From Woeseiaceae bacterium (GTDB taxonomy: Bacteria > Pseudomonadota > Gammaproteobacteria > Steroidobacterales > Woeseiaceae): 64,000 nucleotides of DNA. The notes under the pieces were generated by a model. It was not told the origin of the DNA, did no database searches, and saw nothing but the letters and a program-made list of their open reading frames with translations. The stretch's first letter is position 1. Each line of letters begins with the position of its first letter. This document shows positions 1 through 9,554 of this stretch, in pieces. Position numbers and translations under genes: made by a program. The stretch covers positions 62,001 through 126,000 of the forward strand of contig JANQMR010000016.1 in assembly GCA_028279985.1 (NCBI GenBank). The letters run 5' to 3'.

Positions 1-2
1 GC

Positions 3-1691
3 CGCTTCCTCGGTGAGCCCATCGCAATCGAGCTTTTGAACGCGCCGCGAACGGAGCCGCGTTTCCAGGTCATCGCGCGAGCGACGGGTGCTGCAAGCGG
101 CGACGCGCTGGTTCGGGAATTGGGCGTACCGATGGACGGGCTGATTGCCGGTCGGGCCGAGTACCGCGCCGATGTGCTTTTTCCGCGTACCGGGCAGGAG
201 ACGCCGGCGCCTTTGACCATCCGGATCGATAGCGACCTGGCCGGACTCGAAGTCGCCTTGCCGACGCCGCTTAACAAGCCCGCGGCAGCGATTGCACCGA
301 TCGCGGGCGAGATCCTGTTTCCGGCCGACGGCCGTATCGAGACCACCGGAAGCGCGAGGAGCGCCGCGATGGACTGGAATCTCGCTTTCGTCGCCGGCGA
401 TGCCGGCTGGGATTTCGAGCGCGGCGTGCTAGCGCTGGGCGGCGGTCCGGCCGGCGAGCCGGAAACGCGCGGTTTACACATTGTCGGCAGTATCGATGAC
501 TTCCGCCTGGAGGACTGGTTTGCGCTGACCCGCCGGGCCGAGGCGCAGATCAATATCGTCGATCGCATTCGTTCCGTCGAACTGCGAGCCCAAAGCCTGC
601 GGCTGCTCGGTCAGCACCTGGAAGATCAGATGGTCAGGGTGGATCGCAGTGCGCGCGACTGGCTGGTGCAATTCGACGGCGAATCGGCGGTCGGATCGGT
701 GTTCGTCCCTTACGAGCTCACGGCCGACCGGCCGCTGGTGCTCGACATGGAGCGCCTGTTCCTGCCCGGCGGCGACGAGGCCGGCGGCGAGGCCGCGGCG
801 AGTCCCGATCCGAGAGACTTGCCGCCAGTTTCGCTGCGCGCCGCCGACTTTGCGATCGGCAAGCGGCATTTCGGCGCCGTCACGGCCGAATTCGACCGGA
901 CCGGCGAGGGCCTGGTTGCAGACAGCATCGTTGCAAGGGACGATTCCTTCGAGATCGTCGGCAACGGTGCCTGGCTTGCCGACGATACGGACCCGCTGGG
1001 CTCCCGCAGCAGTATCGTCGCAACCTTGACCAGTACCGACATCGATCAAACCATGCGGCGGCTCGACTATCAGCCGGGTATCGTCGGCAACGACATGACG
1101 ATGTTGCTGAATCTCGACTGGTCCGGCAGGCCGCGGCTGGACTTCCTGGATACCCTGGACGGTGAGGTCCAGGTGCGGTTCGGACCGGGCAGCCTCAACG
1201 AGATCGACCCGGGCGCGGGCCGGATGTTCGGGCTGATGAGCGTCGTCGCGCTGCCGCGGCGCCTGTCGCTGGATTTCAGCGACGTGTTCGGAAAAGGCTT
1301 CGGCTTCGACCGGATCGAGGGTACGTTCCGGATCGCCGATGGCGAGACCTACACCTGCAATTTGTCGCTGGAGGGGCCGGCGGCGGACATCGGTATCATC
1401 GGACGTACCGGTCTCGTCGACCGCGATTACGAGCAGGCGGCTATCGTGAGTGCCAACTTCGGCGATACCTTGCCGGTGGCCGGGCTTTTGGTCGGGCCGC
1501 AGGTTGCCGCCGCGTTGCTGGTATTCTCGCAGATATTCAAAAAGCCGCTGCAGGAAATGGGTCAGGTGTATTACAGCATCGACGGATCCTGGGACGAGCC
1601 CCTGGTCGATAGCGCGGACGCCGCCGCCTTTGCCCAACGCGGCCGGCTTGCGGGCTGTATCGCCGAAACGGAACAGGCCCGGCAACAATGA
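3..1691 (+). CDS. yhdP: YhdP family AsmA-like protein, C-terminal part
   Basis: The frame is open from the first bases of the window, so the start lies outside; 562 residues are visible. The end of the protein shows the AsmA-type C-terminal pattern (VYYSIDGSWDEPLVDS), and long beta-rich stretches match the large YhdP/TamB/AsmA group. In E. coli, YhdP is an inner-membrane-anchored periplasmic bridge implicated in phospholipid transport to the outer membrane. Its stop overlaps the start of the following nitrilase gene by ATGA. The order yhdP-nit-tldD is common in gammaproteobacteria and supports the call. No transmembrane anchor is visible because the N-terminus is missing. Confidence 0.85.
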   Translation, partial: RFLGEPIAIELLNAPRTEPRFQVIARATGAASGDALVRELGVPMDGLIAGRAEYRADVLFPRTGQETPAPLTIRIDSDLAGLEVALPTPLNKPAAAIAPIAGEILFPADGRIETTGSARSAAMDWNLAFVAGDAGWDFERGVLALGGGPAGEPETRGLHIVGSIDDFRLEDWFALTRRAEAQINIVDRIRSVELRAQSLRLLGQHLEDQMVRVDRSARDWLVQFDGESAVGSVFVPYELTADRPLVLDMERLFLPGGDEAGGEAAASPDPRDLPPVSLRAADFAIGKRHFGAVTAEFDRTGEGLVADSIVARDDSFEIVGNGAWLADDTDPLGSRSSIVATLTSTDIDQTMRRLDYQPGIVGNDMTMLLNLDWSGRPRLDFLDTLDGEVQVRFGPGSLNEIDPGAGRMFGLMSVVALPRRLSLDFSDVFGKGFGFDRIEGTFRIADGETYTCNLSLEGPAADIGIIGRTGLVDRDYEQAAIVSANFGDTLPVAGLLVGPQVAAALLVFSQIFKKPLQEMGQVYYSIDGSWDEPLVDSADAAAFAQRGRLAGCIAETEQARQQ

Positions 1692-2539
1692 GCGCGGCAA
1701 CGATCGGCAGGGCCGGGTCGGCGCGCCTTCGAGCGGCGGCCATACAAATGAACAGCGGCGCCGACGTCGGCGCGAACCTGGATCTTGCGGGGCGCCTGAT
1801 CGGCGATGCCGCGGAGGACGGCTGCGGCCTGGTGGTGCTGCCCGAGAACTTTGCGCTGATGCCCAAGCGAGCCCGCGACAAGGCGAAACATGCCGAGACG
1901 CCCGGCGAAGGGCCTATCCAGTCGTTTCTGGCCGAGACGGCAACCCGTCACGGCCTGTGGATCGTCGGCGGCAGCATGCCGCTGGTGTCGCCGGCGTCCG
2001 ATCGGGTTTACGGCGGGTCGCCCGTGATCGACGATCGAGGCGCCACCCGCGCCGTTTATCGCAAGATCCATCTGTTCGACGTAGACCTGCCGGACCGCGA
2101 CGAGTCCTACCGCGAGTCGCGGTCGATGTACCCGGGCGATACGCTCGAGGCCGTCGATTCACCTTTTGGCAGGATCGGGCTTTCGATTTGTTACGATGTC
2201 CGTTTTCCGGAGTTGTATCGGCAACTGGTCGGCGACGGCGCAGATTTGTTCACGGTGCCCGCGGCATTTACCGTAGCCACCGGCAGGGCGCACTGGAAGA
2301 CATTGCTTCGCGCGCGCGCGATCGAAAACCTGGCCTACGTGATCGCGCCGGGACAATTCGGCGAGCATCCCGACGGCCGCTCCACCTACGGCCACTCGAT
2401 GATCGTGGATCCCTGGGGACGGGTGCTGGCCGAACAGCCGGACGGCGACGGTTTCCTGGCGGCGGACGTCGATCCGGACCGGCAGGCGGCGCTGCGGCAG
2501 GAGTTTCCGGTTTTGTCGAACCGGCGGCTGACGAAGTGA
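1688..2539 (+). CDS. carbon-nitrogen hydrolase, Nit family (deaminated glutathione amidase-like)
   Basis: A 283-residue cytoplasmic amidase of the nitrilase superfamily. The Glu-Lys-Cys triad is visible: Glu53 in LPENFAL, Lys126 in VYRKIHLF and Cys168 in LSICYDVRFPELYR. The last motif is characteristic of the Nit1/NIT2 branch, which hydrolyses omega-amides such as deaminated glutathione as a metabolite-repair step. Length fits the family. The ATG overlaps the yhdP stop (ATGA), implying translational coupling. The exact substrate cannot be read from sequence; other omega-amidase specificities are possible. Its stop is followed by a 1-nt overlap (TGATG) with a small bridging reading frame that leads to tldD. 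Confidence 0.9.
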   Translation: MSAATIGRAGSARLRAAAIQMNSGADVGANLDLAGRLIGDAAEDGCGLVVLPENFALMPKRARDKAKHAETPGEGPIQSFLAETATRHGLWIVGGSMPLVSPASDRVYGGSPVIDDRGATRAVYRKIHLFDVDLPDRDESYRESRSMYPGDTLEAVDSPFGRIGLSICYDVRFPELYRQLVGDGADLFTVPAAFTVATGRAHWKTLLRARAIENLAYVIAPGQFGEHPDGRSTYGHSMIVDPWGRVLAEQPDGDGFLAADVDPDRQAALRQEFPVLSNRRLTK

Positions 2540-2694
2540 TGAACGCCGCTCGCCCGGATGGCGGCACGAGCGCATGGAGGCGACTGAAGACGAAGGGCGG
2601 CGTCGCTCGAATCGAAGGAACTTGCGAATGGCCGCGACCGAAGATAAACCCCGGCTCATATCGAATAATGGAACGTACTGACAACCAAGGATGA
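2539..2694 (+). CDS. putative bridging micro-ORF between nit and tldD (51 codons)
   Basis: A 51-codon frame exactly fills the gap between the nitrilase gene and tldD. Its ATG overlaps the upstream stop (TGATG at 2537-2541), and its TGA overlaps the ATG at 2691 (ATGA). It starts MNAARPDGG and ends ERTDNQG; it is Arg/Lys/Gly-rich and resembles no family I know. It could be a real small protein, a device that carries ribosomes to tldD by re-initiation, or chance. The same arrangement occurs at other junctions in this window. Confidence 0.35.
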   Translation: MNAARPDGGTSAWRRLKTKGGVARIEGTCEWPRPKINPGSYRIMERTDNQG

Positions 2695-4184
2695 CAGCAG
2701 GACTTTCGCCAATCGGAACACCGAACTCACTAATGACCATAGACGACAACAAAACCATTGACGACGTAATGTCGCGCATGCTGACGCCGGCAGGGCTCGA
2801 AGAGCGGCATCTCAATACGACGCTGGGCAGCATCATGCAGGGCAGCGTGGATTACGCCGACCTGTACTTCCAGATCAGCCGCGCCGAGAGCTGGACCATG
2901 GAGGACGGCATTCTTCGCGACGGCAGTTTCAGCCTGGATCAGGGGGTCGGCGTCAGGGCCGTCAGCGGCGAAAAAACCGGTTTCGCCTACTCCGACGAAA
3001 TGCTCATGCCGGCGCTCGAGCAGGCCGCCGCCGCGGCGCGCGCGATCGTTCGTCAGGGGCAGCAGCGGAGCCTGCCGGCGTGGCGACGCGGCGACGCTCC
3101 GCTGCTGTATCCGCTGGTCGATCCGACGACCAGTATCGAGGATGTGCAAAAAACCGCGCTGATCGCGGACATCGAAGCCAGGACGCGGGCGCTGGATTCG
3201 CGGATAGAGCAGGTGATCATCACGATGACCAGCGCCCAGGACCTGGTGTTGATCGCCGCGTCGGACGGCACCCTGGCGGCGGACGTCCGGCCGCTGGTCC
3301 GCTTCAACGTTAGCGTGATTCTGGAACAGGGGGGCCGCCGCGAGCAGGGTTACTCGGGCGGCGGAGCGCGGACGGACCTGGGTTACTTCCTATCCGGCGA
3401 CAAGCCGATGGAGTATGCGCGCGAGGCCGTGCGCCAGGCCGTCGTGCAACTCGACGCGGTTGCGGCGCCGGCCGGGACGATGCCGGTGGTGCTGGGCCCC
3501 GGTTGGCCCGGTGTGCTGCTGCACGAGGCCGTCGGCCACGGGCTGGAGGGCGACTTCAATCGCAAGGGAACTTCGGCGTTTACCGGCCGGGTCGGCGAGA
3601 CGGTGGCATCGGAGCTTTGCACGATCGTGGACGACGGCAGCTTGCCGAACCGGCGCGGTTCGCTGGCGATCGACGACGAGGGCACGCCGGGTCGGTACAA
3701 CGTACTGGTCGAGAACGGCGTGCTGCGCGGATACATGCAGGACAAGCTCAACGCACGGCTGATGGGGGTTCAACCGACCGGCAACGCGCGGCGCGAGTCC
3801 TTCGCCCACGTCACGATGCCCAGGATGACCAATACCTACATGCTGGCCGGGCCGCACGAGCCCGAGGAAATCATCGCGTCGGTGGACGACGGTTTGTACG
3901 CACCCAACTTCGGCGGCGGACAGGTAGATATCACGTCAGGCAGGTTCGTCTTCTCCGCGAACGAAGCCTACCGGATCGAAAAGGGCAGGCTGACCGCGCC
4001 GGTCAAGGGCGCGACCTTGATCGGCGACGGGCCGACGGTCTTGCCGATGATCTCCATGGTCGGCAACGACCTGGAGCTCGATGCGGGCGTCGGGATTTGC
4101 GGCAAGGAGGGTCAGTCGGTGCCCGTTGGCGTCGGGCAGCCGACTTTGAGAATCGATGCGCTGACGGTGGGCGGAACCGCTTGA
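2691..4184 (+). CDS. tldD: metalloprotease TldD
   Basis: TldD is one half of the heterodimeric TldD/TldE (PmbA) zinc protease, which cleaves unfolded and ribosomally made peptides (microcin B17 maturation, CcdA degradation in E. coli). The zinc motif HEAVGH lies near residue 278, and the C-terminal pattern with [12 protein letters not shown] is typical. I take the ATG at 2691 because it forms ATGA with the preceding small frame. A start at 2733 (MTIDDNKT) would give 483 residues, closer to the E. coli length, and is the main alternative. The partner pmbA lies at 8191 on the same strand, with yjgA-purE-purK inserted in the opposite direction. Confidence 0.95.
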   Translation: MTAGLSPIGTPNSLMTIDDNKTIDDVMSRMLTPAGLEERHLNTTLGSIMQGSVDYADLYFQISRAESWTMEDGILRDGSFSLDQGVGVRAVSGEKTGFAYSDEMLMPALEQAAAAARAIVRQGQQRSLPAWRRGDAPLLYPLVDPTTSIEDVQKTALIADIEARTRALDSRIEQVIITMTSAQDLVLIAASDGTLAADVRPLVRFNVSVILEQGGRREQGYSGGGARTDLGYFLSGDKPMEYAREAVRQAVVQLDAVAAPAGTMPVVLGPGWPGVLLHEAVGHGLEGDFNRKGTSAFTGRVGETVASELCTIVDDGSLPNRRGSLAIDDEGTPGRYNVLVENGVLRGYMQDKLNARLMGVQPTGNARRESFAHVTMPRMTNTYMLAGPHEPEEIIASVDDGLYAPNFGGGQVDITSGRFVFSANEAYRIEKGRLTAPVKGATLIGDGPTVLPMISMVGNDLELDAGVGICGKEGQSVPVGVGQPTLRIDALTVGGTA

Positions 4185-4423
4185 AGAGGACCGGAAGGCT
4201 TGCGGCGCTCGAAATCCGCTACTGGATCATTTGCGGTTGCCGGTCGAAACGTCTGCCGGACCGGTGGCGGCCAGGCTTGACATAAGCCGCCGTATCGTCG
4301 CTCACGGTCCGGTCTTTCGGTCCGTTTTTCGCACTCGTTACGGCCGGGTTTCGGCGCGGACTGGACGTCGGGCCGGCTCGCGTGGAAAAATGTTCGGCCG
4401 CCTGCGGCTGGGAGCCTGAAACC

Positions 4424-4648
4424 ATGTGGGTCTCGAAACCGATCTATGAATCGTTGCCGTACTTCTATCTGCTGGTCGGCGTGATCACGCTTTGCGCTTC
4501 TATGTACGTCAATCACTGGTACTGGCCGACGATCTGCTTCGTCATGGGCCTGGGTTGCCTGGTAGCCGGCCTGGTCGTGTTGCTGAAACGCCGCGACGCC
4601 CGTGTCCATGACCGCCGCGGCAACCCGCGCCAGCAGCAGCGGAACTAG
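4424..4648 (+). CDS. small two-helix membrane protein
   Basis: A 74-residue protein starting MWVSKPIYESLPYFY, with GGAG 9 nt before the ATG. Two hydrophobic segments (about residues 10-28 and 34-55) are followed by a very basic tail (KRRDARVHDRR). No function can be assigned. It is convergent with the ExeA/FHA gene, ending 4 nt from that gene's stop. The 239-nt gap upstream, after tldD, shows no clear feature. Confidence 0.65.
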   Translation: MWVSKPIYESLPYFYLLVGVITLCASMYVNHWYWPTICFVMGLGCLVAGLVVLLKRRDARVHDRRGNPRQQQRN

Positions 4649-4652
4649 GACG

Positions 4653-5879
4653 TCATCCGCCTGCCTCGCGTAAGTCGTCCCCGTCCGTGTCGCTTTCCGG
4701 CTGGCTGGAGTTGCGGATGTCGCGATACACCAGTTGGTGAACGCCGAGCGAGACGACGTCGCCGTCTTTCAGGCGGTACTTCTTGACCTGCCGGTCGTCG
4801 ACGAATACGCCGTTGGTGCTGTTTAAGTCCTCGATCAAGCAACCGTCGTCGTCACTGACGAGCTGTGCGTGGTGGCGGCTGACGAACTTGCTCTTGATGT
4901 AGATCTCGTTGTCCGGCGAGCGGCCGACGATGATCCTTCCGCGCGGAAACGTCTGCATGGATATGCACTCGCCGTCCGCCCAAACCTCGATCCCGGTCAC
5001 GTGCGGTTCCCGGCTTGCCGGCCGCGAGAGCGCCAGTAGCTGGTGGTGAAGGCCGGTGCTGCTCGGGTGCTCCTTCCAGCCTAGCTCATCGATCGCAGCC
5101 TTGATGTCGGCGGTGTCGACGGTGGTTTTTTCGTCGGCGAAGGCACACAAAAGCGCCGTATCGCAGAGTGTGTTGACCAGTCGCGGTATTCCGCCGGTGT
5201 AGCGGTGCAAGCGTTCGTAAGTCTCGGCGGAAAAAATCCTGCGGCCCGCGCAGCCGGCCACCGACAGACGATGTTCGACGTACTCGCGCAGCTCCCGCTC
5301 GCCCAGCGGACCCAGGTGAAACTGCAGGCGGACACGTTGCACCAGTTGCCTGAGCTTCGGAGATTCCATCGTCCGTTTGAGTTCCGGCTGTCCGGCCAGG
5401 ATGATGCGCAGCACTTTCTCCTTGTGCGTCTCTATACCGGACAGAAGGCGGATTTCCTCGAGCACCCTCTTGGACAGGTTTTGCGCCTCGTCGACGATCA
5501 GCAGCACTTTTTTCCCGCTCGAGTATTGCTCGATCAGGAACATGTTCAGCATGTCCAGGAGCTCGACTTTGTCCTTGTCGAAGGGTTTGAAGCCGAACTC
5601 GGTCAGGATCGCCTGCAGGAACTGGGTCGCGGTGAGTTGCGTCTGGGAAACGACGGCATAAACCACGTCGTCTTCCAGCTCGGCCAGGAACGACTGCAAA
5701 AGCGTCGTCTTGCCGGAGCCGATTTCCCCGGTGATGACGACAAAGCCGTCGGACAGCCATATCGTCGACTCCATATAGGCTTTTGCCCGGGCGTGTTGCT
5801 TGCTCCAGTAGACGAAAGCCGGGTCCGGGGTCAAACGGAACGGTTGTTCATCGAGTTTGAAGTGTTCGAGGTACGACAT
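4653..5879 (-). CDS. ExeA-type AAA ATPase with C-terminal FHA domain
   Basis: A 408-residue protein. The N-terminus (SYLEHFKLDEQPFRLTPDP) is typical of ExeA/GspA-like ATPases. Walker A is GEIGSGKTT near residue 51 and Walker B is VLLIVDEAQNL. The helical part through about residue 270 matches the AAA_22 family. The C-terminal ~90 residues form a forkhead-associated domain with GRSPDNEI, SRHHAQL and LNSTNGVFVDD, which bind phosphothreonine peptides. Classical ExeA has a membrane segment and peptidoglycan-binding region instead; neither is seen here. The gene stands alone, with no secretion or pilus genes nearby. Inference: an ATPase whose partner is recruited by Ser/Thr phosphorylation. Confidence 0.85.
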   Translation of the reverse strand: MSYLEHFKLDEQPFRLTPDPAFVYWSKQHARAKAYMESTIWLSDGFVVITGEIGSGKTTLLQSFLAELEDDVVYAVVSQTQLTATQFLQAILTEFGFKPFDKDKVELLDMLNMFLIEQYSSGKKVLLIVDEAQNLSKRVLEEIRLLSGIETHKEKVLRIILAGQPELKRTMESPKLRQLVQRVRLQFHLGPLGERELREYVEHRLSVAGCAGRRIFSAETYERLHRYTGGIPRLVNTLCDTALLCAFADEKTTVDTADIKAAIDELGWKEHPSSTGLHHQLLALSRPASREPHVTGIEVWADGECISMQTFPRGRIIVGRSPDNEIYIKSKFVSRHHAQLVSDDDGCLIEDLNSTNGVFVDDRQVKKYRLKDGDVVSLGVHQLVYRDIRNSSQPESDTDGDDLREAGG

Positions 5880-5971
5880 TCGGGATTAGCTGTCAGAAAG
5901 CACGGAAAATCCGTGTAATGCCTTGTATCCACAAGCGAAACTCCAGTGTACCCGGTTTTGCGCGGGAGCGG

Positions 5972-7084
5972 CTACGGTGGATGCCCGTCCGCAGGGGTGG
6001 ACTGCGTCACAGTTTCCGCGAGTTCGTCCATCATCCGGTCGCGTTCGGCCGCGGAATCCCGCACTACGGTGATGTGGCCCAGTTTTCTGCCGGCACGCGG
6101 CGCCTTGCCGTAGTCGTGCAGCCAGCAGTCTTCATGGTGCAGGTCTCGCGCCGCGGCCGGGATGCAGCCGATCAGGTTCAGCATGCCGGCATGACCCCTG
6201 CAGGCGGTGTTGCCGGGGGGCTGCCCGGTGACGGCAAGCAGGTGATTCGCGAACTGGCTGGTTTCGGCGCCCTCGATGGTCCAGTGCCCGGAGTTGTGCA
6301 CGCGCGGCGCGAACTCGTTGGCCAGCAGGCGCTCTCCGACGACGAACAGCTCCAGCGCCAGCACGCCGACATAATCGAGTGCTTCCATCAAGCCTGTAAG
6401 GTACTCGCCGGCGAGTGCGTCGAGTCCGGGCTCGATCACGGGTGCGCGCGACCGGCGCAGGATGCCGCCCGCATGCGCGTTATGGGTCAGCGGGTAACTC
6501 GCCGTCAGGCCCTCGGGGCTGCGTACGCCGATCGCGGACACTTCGTAGTCGAAGGCGACGTATTGCTCGGCGATCAGCGGATGCGGACCCAGCGAGCGCC
6601 AGGTTGCCGCGATACCGTCATCGGTCCGCAGCAGTAACTGGCCCTTGCCGTCGTACCCGAACCGTCTGGTCTTTACGATCAGCGGCAGTCCGAGGCTTTC
6701 CACGGCCTTCTCGAGGTCCGCTTGGGAATCGACGGTCCGGTATTTCGGTAGCGGGATGCCGAGGCGTTCGAACAGCCGTTTTTCGAGCAGCCGGTCCTGG
6801 GCCTGTTCGAGCGCTCCCGGCGGCGGATAGACCGGGACGCTGTCGGACAGCGCGGCGAGCGCCGCGACCGATACGTTCTCGAACTCGTAGGTGATGACGT
6901 CGGATTCGCGGGCCAGCGCGCGCAAGGCCTCGTCGTCGTCGAAGGCATGTCGCATTACCGTGCCTGCGGCCGCGGCCGGCGGTTCCGCGGCGGGGTCCAG
7001 GAACCGGCAGCGCAGGCCCAGGGGCTTTCCGGCCGTCCCCAGCATCAAGCCGAGCTGGCCGGCGCCGATGATGCCGATGCGCAT
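5972..7084 (-). CDS. purK: 5-(carboxyamino)imidazole ribonucleotide synthase PurK
   Basis: The ATP-grasp enzyme converts AIR, bicarbonate and ATP to N5-CAIR in purine synthesis. The 370-residue product begins MRIGIIGAGQLGLML, the nucleotide-binding N-terminus of PurK, and contains the ATP-grasp pieces RRFGYDGKGQLLL, ALELFVVGERLLANEFAPR and NSGHWTIEGAETSQFANHL. It lies 10 nt after purE on the same strand, so yjgA-purE-purK is a likely operon. Length and motifs are normal. Confidence 0.97.
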   Translation of the reverse strand: MRIGIIGAGQLGLMLGTAGKPLGLRCRFLDPAAEPPAAAAGTVMRHAFDDDEALRALARESDVITYEFENVSVAALAALSDSVPVYPPPGALEQAQDRLLEKRLFERLGIPLPKYRTVDSQADLEKAVESLGLPLIVKTRRFGYDGKGQLLLRTDDGIAATWRSLGPHPLIAEQYVAFDYEVSAIGVRSPEGLTASYPLTHNAHAGGILRRSRAPVIEPGLDALAGEYLTGLMEALDYVGVLALELFVVGERLLANEFAPRVHNSGHWTIEGAETSQFANHLLAVTGQPPGNTACRGHAGMLNLIGCIPAAARDLHHEDCWLHDYGKAPRAGRKLGHITVVRDSAAERDRMMDELAETVTQSTPADGHPP

Positions 7085-7094
7085 TGGCGGTTGC

Positions 7095-7583
7095 TTACAG
7101 GCGCGGGTCGGGGTCGGCCAGGACCTTGTCGGTCTGCCGGCGGCGATAGTCGTCGAGCGCTCGAGCGACGCCGGCGTCCTCGTTGGCGACGATGGCGGCC
7201 GCGAGCAGTGCGGCGTTGACGGCGCCGGCCTTGCCGATCGCCATCGTTCCTACCGGGACGCCGGCCGGCATCTGTACGATCGACAGCAGCGAATCCCGGC
7301 CGCCTAGCGTCTTGGTCGCGACCGGAACACCGAGCACCGGGACCCGCGTTTTTGCGGCCGTCATACCCGGCAGGTGCGCCGCGCCGCCGGCGCCGGCGAT
7401 GATTACCTTGAGCCCGCGCTCGAGCGCCGAGTCGGCGTATTCGAACAGCAGGTCCGGCGTCCGGTGCGCCGAGACGACCTGCACCGCATGCGAGACGCCC
7501 AGTTGCTCCAGTGTTTCACTGGCATGGCGCATCGTGTCCCAGTCCGAACGCGAGCCCATGATGATGCCGACGGCTTCCTTCAT
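7095..7583 (-). CDS. purE: N5-CAIR mutase PurE
   Basis: A 162-residue class I PurE that rearranges N5-CAIR to CAIR, the step after PurK. Visible family motifs are [13 protein letters not shown] at the N-terminus, VVSAHRTPD, and [15 protein letters not shown]. Its ATG overlaps the yjgA stop by ATGA (7580-7583), indicating coupled translation, and purK follows directly. Confidence 0.97.
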   Translation of the reverse strand: MKEAVGIIMGSRSDWDTMRHASETLEQLGVSHAVQVVSAHRTPDLLFEYADSALERGLKVIIAGAGGAAHLPGMTAAKTRVPVLGVPVATKTLGGRDSLLSIVQMPAGVPVGTMAIGKAGAVNAALLAAAIVANEDAGVARALDDYRRRQTDKVLADPDPRL

Positions 7584-8089
7584 CGCGGCAGTCTATCACT
7601 GTGCAATGCGTCGAGCAGCGTCCGGTGGATGCTGCGGAACACCTGCCGGCGCAGGCTGTGGGTGTCCTTGTCCGAAACGGCGTCTCGAAGGCGATCGAGG
7701 AGCTGTCGCAATTCCGGTGTATCGCTTCCGGCGGCCTGCTCGAATGCGTCGACCGCGGTTCCGCCTTCGCGCAACATTCGATCGCGCCAGCGTTCCGCGT
7801 CGGCGAACACGCGCTTGGCGGCATTCGACCCGGCCGAGAGTTGTGCGAGCGCCGCCTCCAGCAAGCCCCGGTCGACGTCTTGCATCAACTTGCCGATGCG
7901 CTGTTTCTGCCGCCTGAGCGCGCTGCGGGATCGGATTCGTTTTGCGTCGCCGACGGCGGTCTTGAGCGTTTCGTCGATCGGCAGGCTTTCGACGTCCGCC
8001 TGGTCGAGCCGTATCAGGCTCTCGCCGAGCGTCTGCAGTTCGCGGTATCGTTGTTTCAGCGCTGTTTTGCTGGGCTTGTGCTCGGTCAC
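7580..8089 (-). CDS. yjgA: YjgA/DarP family ribosome biogenesis protein (DUF615)
   Basis: A 169-residue, highly charged helical protein with the family core [19 protein letters not shown] and [14 protein letters not shown]. In E. coli, YjgA (DarP) binds late 50S precursors near the peptidyl-transferase centre. In many gammaproteobacteria yjgA lies next to pmbA, as here (divergent, 101 nt apart). Here it leads an operon with purE and purK, coupling a ribosome-assembly factor to purine synthesis genes. Confidence 0.92.
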   Translation of the reverse strand: MTEHKPSKTALKQRYRELQTLGESLIRLDQADVESLPIDETLKTAVGDAKRIRSRSALRRQKQRIGKLMQDVDRGLLEAALAQLSAGSNAAKRVFADAERWRDRMLREGGTAVDAFEQAAGSDTPELRQLLDRLRDAVSDKDTHSLRRQVFRSIHRTLLDALHSDRLPR

Positions 8090-8190
8090 CGGCTAAGCTA
8101 CGTGGCGCCAAGGGTCGCGCAGTCTATCATTCATCACACGTCCCGCACGACCGACCGCGGATTGCGCCGGCGCAGTATGAGGAATCGACA

Positions 8191-9537
8191 ATGGGTCAAC
8201 CGGTCAAGCGTCCGGCTTCCGAACGCGAGCAACTCGAATCACTCGTTGCCCGGGCACTCGAACTCGCGATGCGGGGCGGTGCCGATCAGGCCGAAGCCGA
8301 GGCCAGCAGCGGCAGCGGATTGTCGGCGACGGCGCGCCTGGGCGAAGTCGAGAATCTGGAATACACCAGGGATCGCGGGATTTCGATCACGGTTTACAAG
8401 GACAAGCGCAGGGGCAGCGCCAGTACCTCGGACATGACGCCCGCGGCCGTCGCCGAAGCCGTTGATAAGGCGAGCCTGTTCGCACGGTTTACGGCGCCCG
8501 ACGAGTATTCGGGTCTCGCGGCGCCTGAACAGATGGGCAAAGCGCTCGCCGACATCGAGCTGGATTTTGCCTGGCCGCTGGATGCACGCGCCGCAATCGA
8601 CCTGGCGATCCGCTGCGAGTCCGCGGCCCTGGCTTTCGACGAACGCATCGCCAACTCGGAGGGTGCGACGGTCAGCAGCGGCAGGGGTGAACGCTGTTAC
8701 GGTAACTCCCACGGTTTTATCGGTAGCGTTGCGAGCAGCAGCCACAGCGTGAGCTGCGCGGTGCTCGGCGTGTCCGGCGACGAAATGCAGCGCGACTACC
8801 ATTACAGCGTTGCCAGGGATCCGGCGGACCTCGAAGACGTCGAGCAGGTGGGCTTGACGGCCGCAACCCGCGCCATCGGTCGATTGGGCGCGCGCCAGAT
8901 CGAGACCCGGCCCGCCCCGGTGTTGTTCGTGCGGGAACTGGCCCGCGGCTTCGTCGGTCACGCGATCGGGGCCATCGCCGGCGAGGCGCAGTACCGCCGC
9001 GCTTCGTTCCTGCTCGGCGCGCTCGGTGAGCAGGTGTTCCCGGACTTCGTCGACATACTGGAGCGGCCGCATTTGCCTCGCGGCATGGCGAGCCGGCCTT
9101 TCGACGCCGACGGCGTGGCGACTTACGATCGGGACGTGGTCAAGGCCGGTGTCTTACAGGGCTATGTTCTGAGTTGTTATTCGGCGCGCCGCCTGGGGAT
9201 GGAAACCACCGCCAACGCGGGCGGTGTGCAGAATCTGGTGATACCGGGCAATAGCGGCGGTTTCGAAGACCTGGTCCAAAGAATGGGCACCGGGCTCATC
9301 GTCGAAGAGTTGATCGGCCAGGGTGTCAATCCGGTGACCGGCGACTACTCGCGCGGCGCGGTGGGGCATTGGGTCGAGGATGGCGAGATCCGGTATCCGG
9401 TGCACGAGGTCACGATTGCCGGCAACCTGCGCGAGCTGTATCGGCGGATCTCGGCGATCGGCAGCGACCAGGACCTTCGCGGGGGCATCCGCTGCGGCTC
9501 CTTGCTGGTGGACGAGATGATGATCGCCGGCACTTGA
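8191..9537 (+). CDS. pmbA: metalloprotease subunit PmbA/TldE
   Basis: A 448-residue partner of TldD. It has the PmbA pattern (VENLEYTRDRGISITVYKDKRRGSAS is split across residues ~50-75) and the C-terminal GNLRELYRRI and RCGSLLVDEMMIAGT. It lacks the HExxxH zinc motif, as expected for TldE, which forms the dimer without carrying the metal site. Its start MGQPVKRP has only a weak upstream ribosome-binding sequence. It is 4 kb from tldD. Confidence 0.95.
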   Translation: MGQPVKRPASEREQLESLVARALELAMRGGADQAEAEASSGSGLSATARLGEVENLEYTRDRGISITVYKDKRRGSASTSDMTPAAVAEAVDKASLFARFTAPDEYSGLAAPEQMGKALADIELDFAWPLDARAAIDLAIRCESAALAFDERIANSEGATVSSGRGERCYGNSHGFIGSVASSSHSVSCAVLGVSGDEMQRDYHYSVARDPADLEDVEQVGLTAATRAIGRLGARQIETRPAPVLFVRELARGFVGHAIGAIAGEAQYRRASFLLGALGEQVFPDFVDILERPHLPRGMASRPFDADGVATYDRDVVKAGVLQGYVLSCYSARRLGMETTANAGGVQNLVIPGNSGGFEDLVQRMGTGLIVEELIGQGVNPVTGDYSRGAVGHWVEDGEIRYPVHEVTIAGNLRELYRRISAIGSDQDLRGGIRCGSLLVDEMMIAGT

Positions 9538-9554
9538 GTTGAGCGCCCGGCGCG

